NCBI GenBank assembly: GCA_050942555.1
Contig: JBMNNN010000142.1
Location: 1 to 5,436, forward strand
Direction: 5' to 3'
Length of the DNA: 5,436 nucleotides
Source of the DNA: JAAYXU01 sp050942555
GTDB taxonomy: Bacteria; Bacillota; Clostridia; Christensenellales; UMGS416
The stretch's first letter is position 1; every line of letters starts with the position of its first letter. The translations under genes and the position numbers were made by a program. Below are positions 1 through 5,243 of this stretch, in pieces. A model generated the notes under the pieces. The model worked only from the letters and a program-made list of their open reading frames with translations, made no database searches and was not told where the DNA came from.

Positions 1-167
1 GCTCCCGCGACGCACAGGCAGTAGCCCGAGCCGCAGCCCAGATAGACCGCGGGCCTGCGGGCCTTCCCGATCCACTGCGCGAGCGCATCGCGGCGCGCGC
101 CGACGCTGCTGCGGGCCGCGCGCAGCGCATCGTACTGGGTGACGATTTCATCCCATGTCAGGCTCAT
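1..167 (-). CDS. SIS-domain sugar isomerase-like protein, N-terminal part (cut by window edge)
   Basis: Only the first 55 codons are present; the gene runs off the left edge. ATG at 167 is preceded by a purine-rich GGGGGAAG about 6 nt upstream, and it starts 31 nt after the stop of the Gx-like gene, so it is probably the next gene of the same operon. The visible protein opens MSLTWDEIVTQYDALR, has an alpha-helical Arg/Ala-rich stretch, then AVYLGCGSGYCLC at residues 40-52. Opening, spacing and the GCGSxY motif resemble SIS (sugar isomerase) domain proteins related to AgaS or the GlmS isomerase half, in which this loop binds a phosphosugar. The same GCGSG string also fits motif I of a SAM methyltransferase, so the family call is moderate. 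Known SIS relatives are about 330-390 residues, so most of the protein lies outside. Substrate cannot be inferred. Confidence 0.62.
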   Translation of the reverse strand, partial: MSLTWDEIVTQYDALRAARSSVGARRDALAQWIGKARRPAVYLGCGSGYCLCVAG

Positions 168-198
168 GCGTTTCTTCCCCCGTTCATTGATGCTGCGA

Positions 199-723
199 TT
201 ATTGCGACCGCCGCGCCCGCTCGAGGGGACGGCGGACGAGTTCGACGCATACTCCGACGGCCGCGCCGGTCGCTACGGCCGACAGGAGCAGCACCGGGAA
301 ATACGAAAAGACATACCACCCGCTGAAAACTAAGGCGACCACGAGCTGGCCGGCGTTGTGGGCCAGCGCGCCCGCGACGCTGACGCTGACGGTATGGATT
401 CCATCGCGAAAGAGCGCCCGCAGCCCCGCCATCGCGGCCCAGCTAAAAAGCGCGCCCGCGATGCTGAACGCGAACCCCATCGCGCCCCCGCCCAGCAGCG
501 AGCCAAGCGATACCCGCAGCACGGCCACGGCGAGCGCGTCGCGCGGGCCCAGAAGCAGCATCGCCAGCAGCGTGACGCTGTTGGCGAGCCCGAGCTTGAC
601 GCCCGGCACGCCCGGCAGAACCACCGGAAACCAGGACTCGGCTACATGCAGCGCGAGCGCAGCGGCGGTCATGAGCGCCAGCCGCGTCAGCCGCGCGACC
701 GGCCCCCGGGCTCTAACCGACAA
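199..723 (-). CDS. Gx transporter family / heptaprenyl diphosphate synthase component I-like membrane protein
   Basis: A 174-residue hydrophobic protein with about five or six membrane segments (roughly residues 14-32, 44-60, 62-80, 82-103, 112-134 and 138-160) and a short Arg-rich tail. Diagnostic family signatures are PGVPGVKLGLANSVTLL (37-53), RVSLGSLLGGG (70-80) and AHNAGQLVVA (121-130), typical of Pfam Hpre_diP_synt_I (PF07456). Start choice: TTG at 723 has GGAGG at 737-733 with 9-nt spacing; the first in-frame ATG at 672 would cut the basic N-terminus (residues 1-14) before the first membrane segment. It overlaps the NusG-II gene by 11 nt, so translation is probably coupled. Despite the historical name, members are small integral membrane proteins resembling substrate-binding subunits of transporters. 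Next to NusG-II and ApbE genes the set recalls the EetA/EetB genes of flavin-based extracellular electron transfer loci. Exact substrate unknown. Confidence 0.85.
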   Translation of the reverse strand: MSVRARGPVARLTRLALMTAAALALHVAESWFPVVLPGVPGVKLGLANSVTLLAMLLLGPRDALAVAVLRVSLGSLLGGGAMGFAFSIAGALFSWAAMAGLRALFRDGIHTVSVSVAGALAHNAGQLVVALVFSGWYVFSYFPVLLLSAVATGAAVGVCVELVRRPLERARRSQ

Positions 724-1099
724 CGGCGTCCACCTCCGCCCTTTCGCCGCGCACCACGACGGCGATCCGGTTGGGCACGCAGACAGCCGCCTGACCGGGC
801 CGGGAGATCCAGCCCGTATCGACGCATACCTGATCGGGGCAGTCGGCGGCTGCGATGCGGACGCGTCCCGGTTCAAACGCGACGGTGCACGTGCCGAAGG
901 CCGAAGCGTAGACCCGCTCCCCGGCCTGTGCGTCCCGCAGACCGACCGTATCGACCGCCGCCCCGTCCACGATGACGATCGCGGCCGGATCGCCCGCGTC
1001 TGCGCGCGCGATGAGCGTGGCCGCGCCCGCCGCCAGCAGCAGCGCCGCGGTAACAACCGCGACGAAGCGGTCACCGTTTTTGAAGCGTATAGGTTTCAT
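713..1099 (-). CDS. NusG domain II-containing membrane-anchored protein (EetA-like)
   Basis: A complete 128-residue protein. A basic N-terminus (MKPIRFKNGDR) is followed by one membrane segment at about residues 12-32, then an outward-facing beta-rich domain. The hallmark is DCPDQVCVDTGWISRPG (86-102) followed by VCVPNRI (106-112), the conserved cysteine-bearing core (C87, C92, C107) of NusG domain II proteins (PF07009). It has no NGN or KOW region, so it is not the transcription factor NusG. ATG at 1099 overlaps the ApbE gene by 29 nt and has no strong RBS, suggesting coupling to ApbE translation; it overlaps the downstream Gx-like gene by 11 nt. Proteins of this kind recur beside ApbE and Gx-type genes in Firmicutes and are implicated, at least in Listeria-type loci, in extracellular flavin electron transfer. 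The biochemical activity is not established, and the link here is inference from context. Confidence 0.88.
   Translation of the reverse strand: MKPIRFKNGDRFVAVVTAALLLAAGAATLIARADAGDPAAIVIVDGAAVDTVGLRDAQAGERVYASAFGTCTVAFEPGRVRIAAADCPDQVCVDTGWISRPGQAAVCVPNRIAVVVRGERAEVDAVVG
733..737 (-). promoter_or_regulatory. Ribosome binding site that fixes the TTG start of the Gx-like gene
   Basis: GGAGG (followed by TGG) on the minus strand lies 9 nt upstream of TTG at 723, inside the end of the NusG-II gene. It is the best Shine-Dalgarno match near any possible start of the downstream gene and supports the non-ATG start. Confidence 0.7.
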
Positions 1100-2192
1100 C
1101 GGTCAGCTTGAAACTTTCCGCAAGATCGCCGGTGACGATGACACGCCTGTCGTCGGTCACGAATATCGCCCCGGTTTGTGCGAGGCTCTCGATAAGAGCC
1201 ATTCCTTCCTCGGGCCCCAGTATGAACGCCGCTGTGGACAGCGCGTCCGCGTCCATCGAGGAGGGCGCGACGACCGTCACGCTGGCCAGCCCGCTGCGCG
1301 CGGGATATCCGGTGGACGGGTCGAGCAGGTGGTGGTAGCGGACGCCGTCCTTCTCGAAATACCGCTCGTATGCGCCCGACGTGACCGCGGTCCCGTCGGT
1401 CATATGAAGCACGCCGATATAATCGCCGCGCTCGCCGAAGGGATCCTGCAGCCCGATGCGCCACGGGCCGCCCTGGGGCCGCCCGCCCAGCGTGAGGATA
1501 TTGCCGCCCAGATTGACAAGAGCGTGTTCTATGCCCGCCCCTTTAAGTATCCGGCGCGCTTCATCGGCGGCATAGCCCTTCGCGATGCCGCCCAGATCAG
1601 CCCGCTGCCCGTGCGACAGCGTCGCCGTGCCCGCCGCCTCGTCGACCGACGCCCTCCGGTAGTCGACGAGCGCCCGCGCGTCCGCGATTTCCTCGTACGA
1701 GGGCACCCGCGCGCCGTCGGTCCCGATGCCCCACAGGGCGACGAGCGCTCCTATGGTCGGGTCAAATGCCCCGCCCGTCAGATCGGCGAAATAAAAAGCG
1801 CGGGACAGGACGCGCAGCGCGTCATCCGACACGGACACCGCTTCGCCCGCCCCGTCGCCCAGGCGATCCACATCGCTTCCCGCCACGGTCGCCGACAGCC
1901 GCTGCTCCAGCTCCTCAAAACGCGCGAAAACCGCGTCGAGCGCGGTCTCGCCGGCTGCGGAGCCCGCGCCGCTTACCGTCACCTCTATGACCGTGCCGAA
2001 AAAGAAGCCCGCGCGCGAGACGGGTTTGGGCGCGCAGCCCACAAAAAGCGTCAGTACGACCACGAGCGCCGCCGTCCCCGCGGCGCGCGAAAGCAGGCCG
2101 GGGCGCGTGGTCGCGTTCCGGGTCAATTCTGCAAAGCCCGTCCGGCTCAGATGACGCCGTCCGATTCCATCCGGCGCAGCGCCTTCAGGCAT
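1071..2192 (-). CDS. apbE: FAD:protein FMN transferase, ApbE family lipoprotein
   Basis: Transfers FMN from FAD onto Ser/Thr of flavoproteins (for example RnfG/NqrC-type or FMN-binding-domain proteins) outside the membrane, using Mg2+. From ATG 2192 it is 373 residues. A signal segment AALVVVLTLFVGC ends in a lipobox-like Cys53. Family motifs follow in order: GGAFDPTIG (140-148), ADLGGIAKGYA (198-208), LVNLGGNI (225-232), TSGAYERYF (271-279), HHLLDPSTGYP (287-297) and the FMN-transferase motif DADALSTA (314-321). All expected motifs are present, so it is probably active. The start is uncertain: ATG 2192 has no RBS and overlaps the upstream gene by 46 nt. TTG at 2126 would leave a 20-nt gap and a classical lipoprotein signal of about 30 residues, with a weak GGACGGG upstream, and is biologically attractive. 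No flavinylation target with a D-x-x-(S/T)-(G/A)-A-T type site is seen in the window. Confidence 0.95.
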   Translation of the reverse strand: MPEGAAPDGIGRRHLSRTGFAELTRNATTRPGLLSRAAGTAALVVVLTLFVGCAPKPVSRAGFFFGTVIEVTVSGAGSAAGETALDAVFARFEELEQRLSATVAGSDVDRLGDGAGEAVSVSDDALRVLSRAFYFADLTGGAFDPTIGALVALWGIGTDGARVPSYEEIADARALVDYRRASVDEAAGTATLSHGQRADLGGIAKGYAADEARRILKGAGIEHALVNLGGNILTLGGRPQGGPWRIGLQDPFGERGDYIGVLHMTDGTAVTSGAYERYFEKDGVRYHHLLDPSTGYPARSGLASVTVVAPSSMDADALSTAAFILGPEEGMALIESLAQTGAIFVTDDRRVIVTGDLAESFKLTDETYTLQKR

Positions 2193-2917
2193 CGGTCGAC
2201 GCCGTCGAGCGGCGTGTAAAGCGTTTCACACTCGTACTCGACGATGTACCATGCGGTATTGCCGCGCGTGCGGCAGAAGGCCATGAACTCCGCCCAGGGT
2301 ACGTCGTCCTCGCCGATCATCGTCGCGAATCCGTCCCGGCGGGAATAGGGCTTCAGATGCACCAAATCGAAACGGCCCGGATAGCGGTTCATGATCTCCA
2401 TCACGTCCGCGCCGCCGCACATCGCGTTTCCGTTGTCGATCTGAACGGTCACCGAGGGATCGGTGCGATCGAAGAAGTAGAAGTACGGAACCACGCCGTC
2501 GATGGGCGCGAACTCCGAATGATGGTTGTGGTAACCGATGGTCATGCCCCGCTCCCGCAGCCGGGCCGACAGCGCGTTAAACCGCGAGGCGGCCTGCTCC
2601 CAGCCCGCGAGCGAGCCCGTAAGCTCCTTCGGGAGGCCGGGTATCATGATGCGCGTGTTGCCCACGGTTTTGTTGTAGGCTACGGTCGCCTCGAACTCCG
2701 CGTCCGACACCGCGCTCCACGGCGTATGCCAACCGCAGCAGACGAGGCCGGCCTCTTTGAGCGCGTCGGCGACCTCCTGCGCAGCGTGCGTGAACCTGCC
2801 CGCGAACTCCACCCCCTCGTAGCCCATCGCGGCTACGGCCCTGAGCGTTCCCCGCAGATCGGCCTTAAGCTCGTTTCGGACCGAATACAGCTCCAGCGCA
2901 AACTGATATTTGGACAT
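2147..2917 (-). CDS. Sugar phosphate isomerase/epimerase-like TIM-barrel protein (xylose-isomerase-like, COG1082 type)
   Basis: A complete 256-residue cytoplasmic protein, near the usual 250-300 for single-domain AP_endonuc_2/xylose-isomerase-like TIM barrels. The barrel opening is LELYSVR (8-14) and GYEGVEFAG (32-40). Further motifs are IGYHNHHSEF (127-136), VQIDNGNA (158-165), LVHLKPY (185-191) and IVEYE (225-229). Asp161, His187 and Glu227 are the likely metal and substrate site residues by family comparison, with Glu135 a possible fourth. ATG at 2917 was chosen because AAGGAGG lies 8 nt upstream; the longer frame from 2953 begins inside or upstream of the promoter. It is the first gene of the left operon. 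Family members isomerise or epimerise sugars, keto-sugars or inositol derivatives; this sequence does not reveal which, and a role linked to the following ApbE group is not evident. Confidence 0.86.
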   Translation of the reverse strand: MSKYQFALELYSVRNELKADLRGTLRAVAAMGYEGVEFAGRFTHAAQEVADALKEAGLVCCGWHTPWSAVSDAEFEATVAYNKTVGNTRIMIPGLPKELTGSLAGWEQAASRFNALSARLRERGMTIGYHNHHSEFAPIDGVVPYFYFFDRTDPSVTVQIDNGNAMCGGADVMEIMNRYPGRFDLVHLKPYSRRDGFATMIGEDDVPWAEFMAFCRTRGNTAWYIVEYECETLYTPLDGVDRCLKALRRMESDGVI

Positions 2918-2925
2918 TGCGAAAT

Positions 2926-2932
2926 CCTCCTT
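2926..2932 (-). promoter_or_regulatory. Strong ribosome binding site for the TIM-barrel gene
   Basis: AAGGAGG on the minus strand with an 8-nt spacer to ATG at 2917. It selects this start over the in-frame upstream codons at 2935 and 2953. Confidence 0.85.
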
Positions 2933-2953
2933 CATGTGAATCGTACCCGCCAC

Positions 2954-2962
2954 ATTATACCA
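2954..2962 (-). promoter_or_regulatory. Extended -10 promoter (TGGTATAAT) for the left operon
   Basis: On the minus strand a perfect TATAAT (2959-2954) is preceded by TGG, giving an extended -10 element. Transcription would start near 2947-2945, leaving a leader of about 30 nt before the ATG at 2917. A -35 match is poor: at 17-nt spacing only TTTCTA is found, and TTGTTT lies at 20 nt. That is acceptable for an extended -10 promoter. It sits in the only intergenic gap long enough to hold a promoter and is in an AT-rich island of an otherwise GC-rich window. Confidence 0.7.
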
Positions 2963-2990
2963 TAGAAAGCGGCGGATAGAAACAAGCCGC
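2962..2990 (-). promoter_or_regulatory. Possible operator: paired direct and inverted short repeats in the -35 region
   Basis: Just upstream of the -10, the 7-mer TTTCTAT occurs twice on the minus strand (2982-2976 and 2968-2962), exactly 14 nt apart. GCGGC (2990-2986) and GCCGC (2973-2969) form an inverted pair with a 12-nt loop. The arrangement spans the -35 region and could bind a regulator, but such short matches can arise by chance. Confidence 0.3.
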
Positions 2991-3033
2991 GGCAGTACGG
3001 GTCAAAAATCCTGATTGAATTGAAACCGGTGAT

Positions 3034-4113
3034 TCACTTTTCAGCCCGGTGAAAGCACCCCTGCCGCGCGCTCCGGGGATTCCTGCTCGGAGGAAAACCA
3101 CCCTTTGGGTTCGGAGAAACACCTGCCGCGCGCTCCGGGGATTCCTGACCGGCGCGCCCTTCCCAGCGTCCGCAGCGGCCGCCCCAGTACGCGGCCGGAA
3201 CGCCGTCCCGGTCGATGCGCGCGATCTCGCAGCGGTTCTCGCAGCCGTCGCACTCGATGCTGTGGGTTTCATACCGGTGGTCGGTCCAGCCAAAGCCCGC
3301 AAACCGGGTTTCCCGCCCGGTCTGCTTCCATTCGTTGCGGGCCAGCAGCGCCACGCCCAGCGCGCCCATCATGTCGTAGTGCTCGGGCACGATGACCGGG
3401 TAGCCCAGTTCCCGCCTGAACGCCTCGACCATGCCCCTGTTTGCGGCCACGCCCCCCTGAAATACGACAGGCGGCAGCACGCGCTTGCCTTTTGCCAGGT
3501 TGTTCATATAGTTGCGTACCAGCGCCGCGCACAGTCCCGCCACGATGTCGGGCGTCGCGTGCCCGGTCTGCTGCTTGTGTATCATGTCGGACTCGGCGAA
3601 TACCGCGCACCGCCCGGCGATCGACACCGGATGGACCGACGAGAGCGCCAGCGTCCCCAGCTCCTCGATGGGTACGTTCAGCCGGGCGGCCTGCCGGTCG
3701 AGGAACGAGCCGGTCCCGGCGGCGCAGACGGTGTTCATCGCGAAGTCGCGCACGACGCCGTTTTCCATCAGTATGAGCTTGGAGTCCTGTCCGCCGATCT
3801 CGATGACGCTGCGCACGTCGGGCACGCAGTGGCGTGCCGCCACCGCGTGGGCGGTAATTTCGTTTTTGATAAGGTCGGCCCCCAGCAGCGTCCCGGCAAG
3901 CTGCCTGCCGCTGCCCGTCGCGCCCACGCCCGCGACGCGCAGCGACGGAAGCTCCGCCATCTCGCGCAGCGCCTCCATCGAGCGGCGCAGCGCCCTGATG
4001 GGCTGGCCTTCGGTCTTAAGGTAAATTTTATGAAGGATGCGCCCTTCCTCGTCGGTCGCGACGAGATTGGTGCTCACAGAGCCCACGTCTACGCCCAGGA
4101 AACACCGCGTCAT
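3034..4113 (-). CDS. Acyl-CoA dehydratase activase (HgdC/BcrA/BadF/BcrD-type ATPase, COG1924 type) with repeat-encoded C-terminal tail
   Basis: An ASKHA-fold ATPase that, in known relatives, hydrolyses ATP to push an electron from its [4Fe-4S] cluster into a partner Fe-S enzyme. From ATG 4113 it is 359 residues. Nucleotide-binding motifs are GVDVGSVSTNL (7-17), GATGSGR (64-70), EIGGQDSK (105-112) and FQGGVAANRG (218-227). Cys130 (NTVCAAGTGSF) and Cys169 (AGRCAVFAESD) lie 39 residues apart, as do the cluster ligands of HgdC (C127/C166), so the dimer-bridging cluster is intact. A C-terminal four-Cys patch (C288, C291, C295, C314) looks like a further metal site. GGAGG lies 6 nt before ATG 4113, which overlaps the upstream stop as ATGA; the in-frame GTG at 4128 is less likely. 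Residues from about 323 on are encoded by the direct-repeat element and look unrelated to the family. Confidence 0.92.
   Translation of the reverse strand: MTRCFLGVDVGSVSTNLVATDEEGRILHKIYLKTEGQPIRALRRSMEALREMAELPSLRVAGVGATGSGRQLAGTLLGADLIKNEITAHAVAARHCVPDVRSVIEIGGQDSKLILMENGVVRDFAMNTVCAAGTGSFLDRQAARLNVPIEELGTLALSSVHPVSIAGRCAVFAESDMIHKQQTGHATPDIVAGLCAALVRNYMNNLAKGKRVLPPVVFQGGVAANRGMVEAFRRELGYPVIVPEHYDMMGALGVALLARNEWKQTGRETRFAGFGWTDHRYETHSIECDGCENRCEIARIDRDGVPAAYWGGRCGRWEGRAGQESPERAAGVSPNPKGGFPPSRNPRSARQGCFHRAEK
3060..3085. repeat. 26-nt direct repeat, copy 1
   Basis: Identical over 26 nt to 3122-3147, with 62 nt between copy starts. Key features are CCTGCCGCGCG at the start and GGGGATTCCTG at the end on the plus strand. 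The flanks are also loosely alike (GGTGAAAGCAC before this copy, GGAGAAACAC before the other). On the minus strand it encodes residues around SRNPRSARQG in the tail of the activase gene. Confidence 0.9.
3122..3147. repeat. 26-nt direct repeat, copy 2
   Basis: An exact match to 3060-3085. Because the copies are 62 nt apart (not a multiple of 3), this one is read in another frame of the same gene, giving QESPERAAG at residues 323-331. It marks the boundary between the conserved activase body, ending near the GGRCGRW motif, and the anomalous tail. It is probably part of a dispersed intergenic repeat family, which is inference from structure only. Confidence 0.9.
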
Positions 4114-5243
4114 ACCGTACCTCCGCACTCTTTGATGGAGGCGGCGGCACCGGGAGCGCCCGCGCCGCTTGCGCGGCGCTGTATGAGCAGATCGAGAAAT
4201 GCCTCCAGCCGCGTGATGTATCCGGCTTCGCCGGTATGTTCGTCATATATGAGCGTCAGTACCGGTATATCCATGTCGGCGATCACGCGCGGCAGTATGC
4301 TCTGGGCCACGATCTCGGGCATGCAGCCCAGCGGATACAGCTGTATGATGCCGTCGTACCCCTCCCGGGCGTGCATCACGGTATGGCCGATCGTCTCGCG
4401 CGTGTGCCCGCCGATGTCCATGCCCAGATAGGGCGCGGCCGCCTCGGCGAACCGCAGATCGCGGGGCAGGCGAAACGCTTTCTTGAGTATGTGCTCGACG
4501 AGCCAGTCGCTGATGGTTACGAGCCTTTCCACCGCGACGCCCATCGCGCACAGCCTGCTTTCCAGCTCCAGATTCATAAAGGGGTCGATCGTGCCGTATA
4601 TTTCGCCGACGATGCCTATGCGCAGCGGGCGGGCCGCCTCGTCGGTATCGACGCGTCCGAGCGCCGACTCCGCGTCGTGCAGTAGCGAGAGCATCCGGGC
4701 CGAGCCGCGTGTATGGAACGCTTCCCTGCGGAATCCGCGGTATATGCGGTCGGCTTCTCCGCGCCGCAGCTCCCGCGTCTTAGTATGGCGATAGAGCCGC
4801 TCCAGCCGGTCGACGCCCAGCGTCAGTATCGTGAACGCGCGCAGGCCCCGGATGAGCCGGGGAATCGCCAGCCCGCCGAACAGGCGCGCCGCGCGGCGTA
4901 CGCTTTCCCTGAACCCTTCGGCGCAGGCCTCCAGTATGATCGCGCGCATCGGGCACCCGGCCTCGCTGAGCACCTCCTGCTGCATCTGGCAGTAGTAACC
5001 GAATCGGCAGGGCCCCCATGCGCCCAGCATGACCATCGTGTCAGCGCCCAGCGCGCGGCCTTCCATCAGGTTCCCCACCGTGATCTTGAGCGGCAGGCAC
5101 GCGCCCTCGGGCGCGTACCGCGCGCCCATCTCCAGCGTGGCGCGGGTCGAGAACGGCGGTATGACCGACTCGACCCCCATGTCATCGAGAAGCGCCTTCA
5201 TCGGGATAAAGACATTGCCCATGTGCGGAAATGTTACGATCAT
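4110..5243 (-). CDS. CoA protein activase-like / acyl-CoA dehydratase activase-related protein (HgdB-like fold, COG3580/3581 group)
   Basis: A complete 377-residue cytoplasmic protein. The opening MIVTFPHMGNVFIPMKALL and the motifs EGACLPLKITVGN (46-58), LGAWGPCRFGYYCQMQ (73-88), GEIYGTIDPFMNLELE (213-228), LYPLGCMPEIV (302-312) and DEHTGEAGYITRLEAF (334-349) mark it as one of the orphan 2-hydroxyacyl-CoA dehydratase-related proteins encoded beside HgdC-type ATPases in anaerobes. Cysteines 49, 79, 85, 97 and 307 could ligate an Fe-S cluster, as in HgdB-type subunits. The start is set by ATG 5243 with AGGAGG 4 nt upstream and by matching the family N-terminus; an open extension to 5417 is only read-through of the upstream gene in another frame. 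It overlaps the next gene by ATGA. The natural reaction of this family is not established; an electron-accepting Fe-S partner of the downstream ATPase is the best guess. Confidence 0.88.
   Translation of the reverse strand: MIVTFPHMGNVFIPMKALLDDMGVESVIPPFSTRATLEMGARYAPEGACLPLKITVGNLMEGRALGADTMVMLGAWGPCRFGYYCQMQQEVLSEAGCPMRAIILEACAEGFRESVRRAARLFGGLAIPRLIRGLRAFTILTLGVDRLERLYRHTKTRELRRGEADRIYRGFRREAFHTRGSARMLSLLHDAESALGRVDTDEAARPLRIGIVGEIYGTIDPFMNLELESRLCAMGVAVERLVTISDWLVEHILKKAFRLPRDLRFAEAAAPYLGMDIGGHTRETIGHTVMHAREGYDGIIQLYPLGCMPEIVAQSILPRVIADMDIPVLTLIYDEHTGEAGYITRLEAFLDLLIQRRASGAGAPGAAASIKECGGTV
4120..4124 (-). promoter_or_regulatory. Ribosome binding site deciding the activase start
   Basis: GGAGG on the minus strand with a 6-nt spacer to ATG at 4113. 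It lies within the last codons of the upstream gene and favours ATG 4113 over GTG 4128, which would overlap the RBS itself. Confidence 0.8.

Noticed and set aside
1..167. SAM-dependent methyltransferase reading of the partial gene
   Set aside because: GCGSG alone fits, but the opening residues, short distance to the motif and following residues look more like SIS proteins. The alternative is not fully excluded and is reflected in the confidence.
724..1074. N-terminal extension of the Gx-like frame up to 1074
   Set aside because: The added 117 residues overlap the NusG-II gene in another frame and are Arg/Ser/Pro-rich with no homology features; TTG 723 with a strong RBS fits the family length.
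713..1099. Transcription factor NusG
   Set aside because: It has a membrane anchor and the DCPDQVC...VCVPNR core of NusG domain II only; no NGN or KOW parts.
972..2219. Plus-strand open frame (415 codons) antisense to ApbE
   Set aside because: The opposite strand encodes a complete ApbE with all motifs; the antisense product has biased composition and no family features.
2991..3060. Intrinsic terminator after the activase gene
   Set aside because: Only weak stems (GGTG-CTTT-CACC, and ACCGG/CCGGT with a 16-nt loop) without a directly following T-run; the single T5 run is not adjacent to a GC-rich stem.
3060..3147. CRISPR array
   Set aside because: There are only two repeats, with a 36-nt spacer, no further units and no cas genes, and they lie inside a coding frame.
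3049..4431. Long plus-strand open frame (460 codons) antisense to the activase genes
   Set aside because: It is a shadow of high-GC codon use: the minus-strand frames carry unmistakable family motifs, while this translation is rich in Arg, Ala and His without recognisable domains or an RBS.
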